Source of the DNA: a virus
Direction: 5' to 3' (one strand)
Length of the DNA stretch: 40,104 nt
IMG/VR virus record: IMGVR_UViG_3300037541_000361
Location: 1-40,104 of that record
A program made the position numbers and the translations under genes. Shown here one piece after another: positions 29,657 to 36,201 of this stretch (position 1 is the first letter of the stretch; each line of letters begins with the position of its first letter). The notes beneath the pieces were generated by a model, which saw only the letters and a program-made list of their open reading frames with translations, made no database searches and was not told the DNA's origin.

Positions 29657-29917
29657 ATGCCAACACTGACAAGCAAAGCCCTCCACCAGTGCAGCGCCGT
29701 GCTGAACTTCGACATCTCTGCAGAAGAGGCCGACCTGCTGGCATCACTGCTGAGGCCACGGACCCATCTGTTGACCGACCTGCTGGAGATCCAGGTGTTC
29801 TCTTGCCCTGAGGGCTGCACTGACTGGGCTGATACCGCTGAGGCCCTCGAGGTGGCGACCACAGCCCTGCTCAAGGTGCGGAACATCCAGTCTCAATACG
29901 AACGGGAGGGCAAGTGA
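29657..29917 (+). CDS. Unknown acidic protein (86 aa)
   Basis: MPTLTSKALHQCSAVLNFDI, then SAEEADLLASLLRPRTHLLT and EGCTDWADTAEALEVATTAL. Helical, acidic, soluble. The stop overlaps the GTG start of the following winged-helix gene (GTGA), so the two are co-translated and may work together, for example as a regulator and its partner. No family recognised. Confidence 0.65.
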   Translation: MPTLTSKALHQCSAVLNFDISAEEADLLASLLRPRTHLLTDLLEIQVFSCPEGCTDWADTAEALEVATTALLKVRNIQSQYEREGK

Positions 29918-30327
29918 ATAGCACTGCCGACGTGGCCCAGTTCCTTGGGGCTCTCAGACAAAAGAACCGAGTGGTGCCGATCGAGATAGCTGAAGCGCTG
30001 CTGCTGATTGCTGCAGGGATCGACAACATCCCTGACTTGCAGCGGGCGATGTGCGATGCCGAGGGCAACTCTCTGCCACCAGCAACCGTGAGCCGGCTGA
30101 TTGCCTCACTGCGGGGCAAAGCCCGCTACCACCAAGGGACTTGGGTGGAGAGCCCGTATTCCCTGCTGGATGTGCGGCCGCACCCGCATCGCCGAGGCCT
30201 CCAACTGCGGCTGAGTGCTGTAGGTCAGGAGCTCATCAGCGCGTACTTTGACCACTACAAAGCCCCTACAAACCTAGTAGTGGGTATGTCCACCTGCGAC
30301 GAGAAAAGCCAGTGTCAGTCTGCCTAA
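29914..30327 (+). CDS. MarR-like winged-helix regulator (137 aa)
   Basis: GTG start overlapping the upstream stop. An N-terminal helical part (VPIEIAEALLLIAAGIDNIP), a helix-turn-helix (LPPATVSRLIASLRGKARYH), then a wing SPYSLLDVRPHPHRRGLQLR and LSAVGQELISAYF, the MarR order. The second half aligns by eye with the regulator at 30458 (TVSR core; SLLDV/ALLEV; LSAVGQELI/LTAKGKALV), so the two are probably paralogues. Likely role: lysogeny control next to the integrase. Confidence 0.75.
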   Translation: MNSTADVAQFLGALRQKNRVVPIEIAEALLLIAAGIDNIPDLQRAMCDAEGNSLPPATVSRLIASLRGKARYHQGTWVESPYSLLDVRPHPHRRGLQLRLSAVGQELISAYFDHYKAPTNLVVGMSTCDEKSQCQSA

Positions 30328-30428
30328 TCGCTTCGGTCGAACTGCCTTGCCGCGGCTCCTGGACTGGGTTCTCTGTCTACCTTGAGACGCTGGGCCAGAC
30401 CCATCGCGTCTTTCTCCACCGGTGCCAC

Positions 30429-30440
30429 ACTCCTAGGAGT
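30429..30440. promoter_or_regulatory. Perfect 12-bp palindrome before second regulator
   Basis: ACTCCTAGGAGT, centre CCTAGG, 17 nt before the ATG of the MarR-like gene at 30458. Its half-site is the same as in the palindrome at 26380-26401 before the RepL/MarR-like gene. Candidate operator. Confidence 0.5.
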
Positions 30441-30457
30441 CGCCGCCGCTACGGCCC

Positions 30458-30775
30458 ATGGATTTACGTCAGCTGGAGAGGGCTCTGGCTGCTTTCTCCG
30501 TTCTCAGTCCAACGGCGTTCCCGATCCACCATGCGGAGGTCTTCCTGGTGGTCGCTCAACGCGGCCAGGCGACCTATCGGGAGTTGGAAGAGGCCCTGAA
30601 CCTGTCCAACTCCACCGTGTCCCGGACGGTTCACGCCTTGGGCGAGACGCACCGCAAGGGATACGACGGGCACGCCTTGCTTGAGGTCGTGCGCGATCCA
30701 GAGGAAGGGCGCCGTTTTGTGATCCGCCTGACCGCCAAGGGCAAGGCCCTGGTGCGGCAGATCGAGGGGCTCTGA
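30458..30775 (+). CDS. MarR-like winged-helix regulator (105 aa)
   Basis: MDLRQLERALAAFSVLSPTA, then FLVVAQRGQATYRELEEALN, helix-turn-helix LSNSTVSRTVHALGE, wing ALLEVVRDPEEGRRFVIRLT and AKGKALVRQIEGL: a compact MarR fold. A perfect palindrome lies 17 nt upstream, fitting autoregulation. It is directly upstream of the integrase gene and paralogous to the regulator at 29914. Likely part of the lysis-lysogeny switch; which of the two is the repressor cannot be told from sequence. Confidence 0.8.
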   Translation: MDLRQLERALAAFSVLSPTAFPIHHAEVFLVVAQRGQATYRELEEALNLSNSTVSRTVHALGETHRKGYDGHALLEVVRDPEEGRRFVIRLTAKGKALVRQIEGL

Positions 30776-30782
30776 ACCCTCG

Positions 30783-30810
30783 CCACAACAACCACCACCA
30801 CCACAATCCA
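30783..30810 (+). promoter_or_regulatory. CA-rich leader, copy 5 (integrase)
   Basis: CCACAACAACCACCACCACC followed by ACAATCCA before the integrase ATG at 30811. No Shine-Dalgarno. Confidence 0.6.
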
Positions 30811-31809
30811 ATGGCAGGCACTGTCCGCAAGGCCTCAGACGGCAGCTGGATTGCTGACGTCACCATCAATGGGGTCCGCCGTACTGGCAAATGCAAAAGC
30901 CGATCCGAGGCGCTGGCGCGCAAGCGTGAGCTGCTCGAGCTGCTGGTGCAGCGCGATGCAAAGCCCGCTGTGGCCCCGCCGTTCACCTTGAAAGAGGCTC
31001 GAGCGTTATCCCTACGCATCCGATGGGCAGGCACCGCCTACGAGCGCACAGCGGCCATCTACAGCCACGAGGCCGTGGATTACTTCGGGGACTACTTCCC
31101 CATCAGTGAGATCACCGCTGCTCTGGTGGATCAGTGGCGGCAGAAGCTGCTGGCCAAGGGCAACCGCCCCAGCACCGTCAACCGCAAGGTCTCAGCCATC
31201 AGGGCGATGCTCTCGGACGCTCACCTGCACGGTCACCTGCAGGAGGTGCCGCGGATGCCGCAGCAGCTGAAGCTGGTGAACACCAAGGACCGGGTGATCA
31301 GCGACGAGGAGCGCGATCGTTTCTGCCACTACTTCCGGCAGGTGGGGGAGCCCGCCGCGGCCGACCTGCTGGTGTTCCTGCTCGAGACCGCCTGCCGATG
31401 GGGCGAGGCCGAGCGGGTCAAGGGTCAAGACGTGGACCTGGTGAAGGGGAAGGTCACCTTCTGGGCCACCAAGAACGGCAAGCCCCGGTCAGTGCCGCTG
31501 ACCCGCCGTGCGATCGAGGCCATCGAGCCCCACCTGCCAGCGGTTCCAGGCCACCGCCTGTGGCCGTACAAGTACACCCGCTATCAGCACCTGTTCAACC
31601 TGGCCAAGGGGGCCCTGGGCCTGGCTGAGGACCGTGCCCTGTCCATCCACACCACCCGCCACACCTGCGCCAGCAAGCTGGCCAGCAAGGGCATCCCGCT
31701 GCACCAGCTGATGACCTACGGGGGATGGACTTCCCTGGCTTCTGTGCAGCGATACCTGCACCTGCACACAGATGCCCTGTCGGCTTGCGTTGCAGCGCTG
31801 GAGGCCTGA
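30811..31809 (+). CDS. int: Tyrosine-family site-specific integrase
   Basis: 332-aa integrase. An N-terminal arm-binding domain (GTVRKASDGSWIADVTINGV) is followed by a SAM-like core-binding domain (about 60-155) and the catalytic domain: Arg196 in ETACRWGEA, Lys221 in WATKNGKPRSVPL, His280 and Arg283 in HTTRHT, Trp306 in GGW in place of the usual His, and nucleophile Tyr315 in SVQRYLHL. All catalytic positions are present, so it should be active. It catalyses recombination between phage and host attachment sites and marks the phage as temperate or recently so. A tRNA-like half 520 bp downstream may be the attachment site. Confidence 0.95.
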   Translation: MAGTVRKASDGSWIADVTINGVRRTGKCKSRSEALARKRELLELLVQRDAKPAVAPPFTLKEARALSLRIRWAGTAYERTAAIYSHEAVDYFGDYFPISEITAALVDQWRQKLLAKGNRPSTVNRKVSAIRAMLSDAHLHGHLQEVPRMPQQLKLVNTKDRVISDEERDRFCHYFRQVGEPAAADLLVFLLETACRWGEAERVKGQDVDLVKGKVTFWATKNGKPRSVPLTRRAIEAIEPHLPAVPGHRLWPYKYTRYQHLFNLAKGALGLAEDRALSIHTTRHTCASKLASKGIPLHQLMTYGGWTSLASVQRYLHLHTDALSACVAALEA

Positions 31810-31995
31810 ATGGACAACCCCAAGCTGTTGGTTGAACTGTGCGGAGGGCCAATGGACGGGAGGTCCATTCCCATACCTGCCTACGCCAAGGCCATCGCCA
31901 TCCCGTACACGGCAGGTGGCCCGTACCAAGAGCTGGCCTACAAGCAGGACGCCAGCAATCCGCAGCGATTCAACTACGCCCCTAAGGACTCATGA
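31810..31995 (+). CDS. Unknown small protein (61 aa)
   Basis: MDNPKLLVELCGGPMDGRSI, then PIPAYAKAIAIPYTAGGPYQ and a polar tail. The GGPMDG turn followed by short strands suggests a small beta domain of a type often seen in phages, function unknown. The ATG directly follows the integrase stop and its own stop overlaps the next start by ATGA. Confidence 0.65.
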   Translation: MDNPKLLVELCGGPMDGRSIPIPAYAKAIAIPYTAGGPYQELAYKQDASNPQRFNYAPKDS

Positions 31996-32207
31996 CCCAC
32001 CTGCTTTTGCTGGCCCAGCTGACCGCTCCTGCCTGCGGCTACAACTACGGCGCCTGGATCACACCAGAGAACAGCTTTGTACAGGGCTGTTCAGTCCCTG
32101 ATGCCTCGGGTGATTACGGGACTGTGCTGCGCATGGATCCGTTCACCCCTGGCGGGATTCGATCTGAGTCGGTGGCGCCGGCACCGCTGCCTGTGTTCAC
32201 ACCCTGA
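31992..32207 (+). CDS. Small secreted protein, possible lipoprotein (71 aa)
   Basis: MTHLLLLAQLTAPACGYNYG is a short hydrophobic leader ending in Cys, followed by soluble sequence with two more Cys-containing turns. Signal peptide likely; a lipobox is weak (APAC rather than LAGC). Small exported proteins beside phage integrases can block superinfection, but there is no direct evidence here. Start overlaps the upstream stop. Confidence 0.55.
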   Translation: MTHLLLLAQLTAPACGYNYGAWITPENSFVQGCSVPDASGDYGTVLRMDPFTPGGIRSESVAPAPLPVFTP

Positions 32208-32328
32208 GCGCGTCACAGCGGACGCGTCCACCGGAGCCGGAAAACTGCAGCATCGATCGGCAGAGATGCTTGATGCAGACCTATCGGCAGACCCCCTGAA
32301 TCCTTGAGATGCCTTATGGTCACAGGGC

Positions 32329-32389
32329 GGGGGTCTAGCTATCTGGTGACAGCAGCGGACTCATAATCCGCTGGACGACCTTCCACCCC
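32329..32389 (+). tRNA. tRNA-like 5' half (CAT anticodon), candidate attP remnant
   Basis: TA-GCT...AGC forms a D-arm with a GG in its loop, and GCGGA-CTCATAA-TCCGC is a perfect anticodon arm with U33 and CAT anticodon (Met or Ile2). After a TGGAC variable segment there is no T-arm; GACC instead pairs back to GGTC at the 5' end, and CCCC could pair with GGGG. So it is not a normal functional tRNA. It may be the tRNA-identical part of an attachment site, a decayed tRNA, or a T-armless tRNA-like structure. Confidence 0.35.
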
Positions 32390-32435
32390 TGCAGAGCACT
32401 CGTTTCCTTTGGCTGCAGCTAGGCCTTAGACACTT

Positions 32436-32446
32436 CTGCACAGGTG
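32436..32446 (+). promoter_or_regulatory. CTGCACAGGTG element before RNA polymerase
   Basis: Identical 11-mer to 17139-17149 before the tail fibre; preceded ten bases upstream by AGGCC (32421), as at 17122 (12 bases between). It lies 37 nt before the polymerase start. Confidence 0.4.
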
Positions 32447-32483
32447 GGGTGGAATTGGTGCCGAAAGCACCCAAGTCTGCCGA

Positions 32484-34895
32484 TTGAAACCCAAAATCGC
32501 CGCGTCCACCCCGGTGGACAAACTGCAGCAGCAGAGGGAAGCGAGGGAACTCGAGCGGGCGAAATGGGACGCAATCAATCAACGAGCCAAGCTGCAAGCT
32601 ATAGGCCGGGAGAGCGTTACCGAATACGGAACGGCCCTTTTTACGGATAACGCTGAGCGGGTCACGATTGCTCTGGGCCTGCTGCTGGAGGAGCTGCTCG
32701 CTAATCCATCCAAACCGGGCCCGTACTTCAGTGCCTGGCCGCTACTGCTGATGGTCACGAATCGAGGCCCTCGTGCTCTGACTTCCATCGCAATCGGTGT
32801 CGTGTTGGATCACATCAGCCAGCGGCCCACGGAACGGAAGCTGGCGGGCGCCATCGGCACGGCCCTGCAGGACGAGCTCAAGGCGGGCCGGATCGAGAAG
32901 CTCAGCCCCGGCCTGCTGCGCATGATCCAGAAGCGCAAGGGCAGCAAGGCCCTGAGCTCCCGGCAGGTGCTGGACCAGCTGCGCCTGGACATCAGCGGCT
33001 GGACGGTGGCCGAGCGCACCCAGGTGGGAGGGCTGCTGCTGCAGGTGATCGCAGCCAACAGCGACCTGATCCGCTTCGAGACAAGCCTGAAGCACGGCCG
33101 CCGCCAGAAGTTGGTGGTCGCCACCGACGAGGCCCTGGCGGTGATCAAGGCCAACCCGCCAAGGCCCCTGCCTGCACGCCGCTTGCCAATGCTCGTGCCG
33201 CCGCGGCCCTGGACGGGGATGAATGGCGGTGGCCACCTGGACAACGACCAGCCCCTGGTGCGCAGCCGGGCCGGCCTGGACCTGAGCCACCTGACCCCTG
33301 AGGCGATGACCCCGCTGCTCAAGGTGGTCAACACCCTGCAGCAGCAGGAGCTGCGCATCGACCCGGAGATGGTGCAGCTGCAGCGCTGCGCCTGGGACCA
33401 CAACATCCGCGGCCTGTTCCCGCTGACCCGTGATCCCCTCACCGAGCCGCCGCGCCCGCAGGAGCTGCTGGGCCCTGAGGAGTACAAGCGTTGGCTGAAG
33501 CAGCGGGCCGCGGCCCAGTACGACCGCAACCAAGGCGCACGGATGCGCGGCCGGATTGAGGAAACACTGCGGCAGTGCGAGGAGGTGGCCGGCCAGCTCG
33601 TGTGGTTCGCCTACTGCCTGGACTTTCGCGGCCGCATCTACAGCAGCAACCGCTATGCCACGCACCAGGGCCCGGACTGGGAAAAAGGGGCGATCGGCTT
33701 TGCCGCAGGCGAGACCTGCTCAGTTGAGGGGTTCGAGTGGTTGCTCAAGGCCGCGGCCACCCACTACGGCATCAGCCGCACGTGGCATGAGCGCCTGCGG
33801 TGGGGGCAGGAACACCTGCAGCAGATGTGCACGGTGGCCGAGGCGCCACTGGATCGGCTGGAGCTGTGGCGTGATGCCAAAGATCCTTGGCAGTTCCTGC
33901 AGCTGTGCCGGGCTATTGCCCAGCAGGTGGCCGATCCAAACACCACATGTAGTGTCCCGATCCGGTTCGACCAGACCTGTAGTGGCATCGGGATTGCAGC
34001 GGCGCTGACCCGTGATCGCCGGTTGGCACGGCTGACCAACATCAACGGCTCAATCCGCAAGGACATCTACAGCCACATCGCCCAGGAGTTGCAGCGCCTG
34101 CTGCAGCTGGACCTGAGCAACGGCACGCCAACAGAAGTCCGCAACGCTGAGCTGTGGCTGGGCTTTGGCATTGACCGCAGCCTGTGCAAGGGGCCGGTGA
34201 TGACCACCATCTATGGGGCCCAGTTCCTGGGCATCGTCGATGGCCTGGTGCAGGCCCTGGAGGAACGGCAGGCCGGGCTGAACGTCTCGCAATGGGAGCA
34301 GGCCTACCTGGCACCGGCGCGTTACTTGGCCCGCAAGATCAGCCTGCTGCTGGGTGCTGAGCTCAAGAGCTGCCTCGAGCTGCAGGCCTGGCTGCGTGCC
34401 ATCTCTAAGCGGGTGCTGGCCAAGGGCGCCCCGATGCAGTGGACCAGCCCGATGGGGGTGCCGATGCAGATGGCCCACCAGCTGGATGCACGCACCAACG
34501 TTCAGACCCTCACCAAGGGCAGCCGCAGGTGGCAGGCATGGAACGACCAGGCCGACGACGGCGAGCTCTCAGCACGGATCACCAACCGCTCGATCACGGC
34601 CAACGTGATCCACCACTTTGACGCCGCCCACTGCCAGGCAATCGTCTCCATCTGTAGTGATCAATCGATTCCGGTCCTAACAAATCACGACTGCTTTGCG
34701 ACAATTCCGAGCCGTGCAGGGTGGTTGCATCAGTCCCTGCACAACCAGCTTCGGACCCTGTATGCAACCGATTGGCTGACGGAAATGTCGGCAGAGATCC
34801 GTTCGGCCGCAAGGGTTTCTAGGTTTAAGGCCCCGCCGATTGTCGGCGACCTGTGCCCCGGCGAGATCGGACAGAACCCACACTGCTTCTCTTGA
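32484..34895 (+). CDS. Single-subunit (T7-type) DNA-directed RNA polymerase
   Basis: 803 aa from TTG (T7 RNAP 883). All key motifs are present: LDFRGRIYS (379-387) corresponding to the DxxGR region, motif A IRFDQTCSGIG with Asp496, motif B DRSLCKGPVMTTIYGAQFLG with Arg565, Lys569, Tyr577 and Gly578, motif C NHDCFATIP with His735 and Asp736. It should transcribe phage genes from its own promoters; the CTGCAC-type elements are candidates. TTG at 32484 is used since the frame closes at 32427 and no ATG precedes the domain; GTG at 32514 is an alternative. No Shine-Dalgarno is seen, suggesting low translation. Confidence 0.96.
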   Translation: MKPKIAASTPVDKLQQQREARELERAKWDAINQRAKLQAIGRESVTEYGTALFTDNAERVTIALGLLLEELLANPSKPGPYFSAWPLLLMVTNRGPRALTSIAIGVVLDHISQRPTERKLAGAIGTALQDELKAGRIEKLSPGLLRMIQKRKGSKALSSRQVLDQLRLDISGWTVAERTQVGGLLLQVIAANSDLIRFETSLKHGRRQKLVVATDEALAVIKANPPRPLPARRLPMLVPPRPWTGMNGGGHLDNDQPLVRSRAGLDLSHLTPEAMTPLLKVVNTLQQQELRIDPEMVQLQRCAWDHNIRGLFPLTRDPLTEPPRPQELLGPEEYKRWLKQRAAAQYDRNQGARMRGRIEETLRQCEEVAGQLVWFAYCLDFRGRIYSSNRYATHQGPDWEKGAIGFAAGETCSVEGFEWLLKAAATHYGISRTWHERLRWGQEHLQQMCTVAEAPLDRLELWRDAKDPWQFLQLCRAIAQQVADPNTTCSVPIRFDQTCSGIGIAAALTRDRRLARLTNINGSIRKDIYSHIAQELQRLLQLDLSNGTPTEVRNAELWLGFGIDRSLCKGPVMTTIYGAQFLGIVDGLVQALEERQAGLNVSQWEQAYLAPARYLARKISLLLGAELKSCLELQAWLRAISKRVLAKGAPMQWTSPMGVPMQMAHQLDARTNVQTLTKGSRRWQAWNDQADDGELSARITNRSITANVIHHFDAAHCQAIVSICSDQSIPVLTNHDCFATIPSRAGWLHQSLHNQLRTLYATDWLTEMSAEIRSAARVSRFKAPPIVGDLCPGEIGQNPHCFS

Positions 34896-34896
34896 G

Positions 34897-34912
34897 ACAC
34901 ACCTAGGTGTGT
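34897..34912. promoter_or_regulatory. Perfect 16-bp palindrome before SSB
   Basis: ACACACCTAGGTGTGT, centred on CCTAGG, two bases after the RNA polymerase stop. A further ACCTAGG follows at 34924-34930. Same CCTAGG centre as the palindromes at 26380 and 30429. Operator or terminator stem; there is no T-run. Confidence 0.5.
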
Positions 34913-34927
34913 TGCAGATCTGCACCT

Positions 34928-34950
34928 AGGCCGATACGGTTCCGCTGCAC
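34928..34950 (+). promoter_or_regulatory. Composite AGGCCGATACGGT...CTGCAC element before SSB
   Basis: AGGCCGATACGGT (34928-34940), four bases, CTGCAC (34945-34950). Same order and spacing as 17122-17144 before the tail fibre. TACGGT (34935) fits a TAnnnT -10 box. An extra CTGCAC lies at 34920. The SSB ATG is 18 nt downstream. Confidence 0.45.
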
Positions 34951-34968
34951 TCCACCCGTAGCGAGCAG

Positions 34969-35631
34969 ATGCCGCGACGAGCAACGCTTATTACGCCTGT
35001 AGGCGAGTCGGCCTGGGCCAAGATCCTTGGCGAGGCACCCGAGCCCTTTGATGCCGATGGCCCCCGGGTTTGGTCGGTCTCCCTGCTGCTGGACCCCAAC
35101 GACCCCGCGACCGTCGAGTTCATTGAGAAGCTCGAGGCCGAGTTCGCTGAGCTGCACGGCGGCGGCAAGGTCAAGTACAGCCCCCATGCCTGGCCCTTTG
35201 GTGAGGACACCACCAGGGACGAGCAAGGGCGCAAGATCCCAACCGGGAAAATGCGCATCAACTTCAAGCGCAAGGAGACCACGGCTCGCGGCGATCTGAA
35301 GTCGCCCCCTGTGGTGACCGACGCCAAGCTCAACCCTTGGCCCGCCACCAAGCTGATCGGCAACGGCAGCAAGATCCGCGTTGCCTTTCAGCCCTGGGGA
35401 TGGGACACCCCGACTGGCAAGGGCATGAGCCTCGAGCTGCTGCAGGTCCAGGTGCTCGATCACGTCGCTTACGAAAGCGCTGAAGACACCCCGGTGTTTG
35501 AGAAGACCGAGGGCTTTGTGCTCGAGGAAGAAGAGACCCCGGTGTTTGAGCGCGAGCCAGAACCGGAGGTGCTCAGCCCCAGCCAGCGGCTGCGCAAAAG
35601 CCAGGAGGTTTCTGATGAGATCCCCTTCTGA
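34969..35631 (+). CDS. Single-stranded DNA-binding protein (gp2.5-like)
   Basis: 220-aa SSB of the T7-like cyanophage type. The N-terminus ATLITPVGESAWAKILGEAP begins an OB fold, with WSVSLLLDPNDPATVEFIEK and GKMRINFKRKET strands, and a long acidic tail (FVLEEEETPVFEREPEPEVL) ending DEIPF with a terminal Phe, as in gp2.5, where tail and Phe contact polymerase and helicase. Here no phage polymerase or helicase was found, so the tail would have to engage host proteins. Stop overlaps the next start. Confidence 0.9.
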   Translation: MPRRATLITPVGESAWAKILGEAPEPFDADGPRVWSVSLLLDPNDPATVEFIEKLEAEFAELHGGGKVKYSPHAWPFGEDTTRDEQGRKIPTGKMRINFKRKETTARGDLKSPPVVTDAKLNPWPATKLIGNGSKIRVAFQPWGWDTPTGKGMSLELLQVQVLDHVAYESAEDTPVFEKTEGFVLEEEETPVFEREPEPEVLSPSQRLRKSQEVSDEIPF

Positions 35632-36023
35632 TGGGATTACGCACAGCCGACTTCGTGCTGCCGGTGCCGCTGCAGCCGAAGTCCCGACCGCGGTTCACGC
35701 TGCGCGGCCGGCCCTACAAGGACAGCCGTTACAGGGAATGGACGGACACTGTTCGCTCAATCCTGACCGAGTGGTGGACACTGCCGCCGCTCGAGAAGGG
35801 GCAAGTGACGGCTTTGCACTTGACCTTCTTTGGCCCGGGCACTTCCGATCTGGACAACCTGGCGGGCGCCGTGATGGATGCCGGCCGGGGGATTGTCTGG
35901 GCCGACGACCGGGTGACGGTGCTGCAGCGCATCGAGGCGTCCTGGCAGCAGAAGCCCAAGAACGCCCAGTCCATCTACTTAAAGGTGATCTGGAATGACA
36001 ACTCCGTTCCCGCCGCTGCGTGA
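35631..36023 (+). CDS. RusA-type Holliday junction resolvase
   Basis: 130-aa nuclease. VLPVPLQPKSRPRFTLRGRP and KDSRYREW at the N-terminus, then the acidic cluster GPGTSDLDNLAGAVMDA (Asp73, Asp75) and IVWADDRVTVL (Asp92, Asp93), the RusA active-site pattern. It cuts branched DNA during recombination, repair or before packaging. It sits where T7 has endonuclease I (gp3), so it is a functional replacement. The start overlaps the SSB stop by one base. Confidence 0.9.
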   Translation: MGLRTADFVLPVPLQPKSRPRFTLRGRPYKDSRYREWTDTVRSILTEWWTLPPLEKGQVTALHLTFFGPGTSDLDNLAGAVMDAGRGIVWADDRVTVLQRIEASWQQKPKNAQSIYLKVIWNDNSVPAAA

Positions 36024-36201
36024 GCAGGAGTGCGGCAACTGCCGCTATGGGCGTGGCCCGAAGGAACTTGGCACCTTCATTTTTTGCCAACGCCACCCGC
36101 CCGTACTCACGCCTTTTGACAACATCTCACTCAACAACTGGCCTGGGGTTTCGCCCAAGGAGTGGTGTGGTGAGTGGGCCCCCCAGGAGGTGGCGGCATG
36201 A
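35995..36201 (+). CDS. Small four-Cys zinc-binding protein (68 aa)
   Basis: ECGNCRYGR with Cys13 and Cys16, FCQRHPP with Cys31, and EWCGEW with Cys58: four cysteines placed for one zinc or iron-sulphur site. Short phage proteins with CGNCRY...C...WCGEW are common, function unknown to me. The start is 29 nt inside the resolvase gene; its stop overlaps the next start by ATGA. Confidence 0.75.
   Translation: MTTPFPPLREQECGNCRYGRGPKELGTFIFCQRHPPVLTPFDNISLNNWPGVSPKEWCGEWAPQEVAA

Larger units (their letters stand above)
32208..32483. other. Non-coding gap with tRNA-like half and RNA polymerase leader
   Basis: 276 bp. It holds two ATCGGCAGA direct repeats (32256 and 32283), an AGACCCCC (32289-) to GGGGGTCT (-32336) inverted repeat, a tRNA-like half (32329-32389), AGGCC at 32421 and CTGCACAGGTG at 32436. 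It lies between the integrase group and RNA polymerase, the usual place for attP in integrase-bearing cyanopodoviruses. No protein frame is convincing. Confidence 0.5.

Noticed and set aside
29428-29917. Toxin-antitoxin pair formed by the ribbon-helix-helix gene and the 86-aa gene
   Set aside because: A terminator separates them, and the 86-aa protein is acidic with no toxin-like motif; pairing not supported.
32329-32401. Full-length functional tRNA-Met/Ile
   Set aside because: No T-arm and no matching acceptor 3' strand; kept only as a tRNA-like half.
32742-33665. Minus-strand 307-codon frame opposite RNA polymerase
   Set aside because: Ala/Gln/His/Leu-rich mirror of Leu/Gln-coding polymerase sequence.
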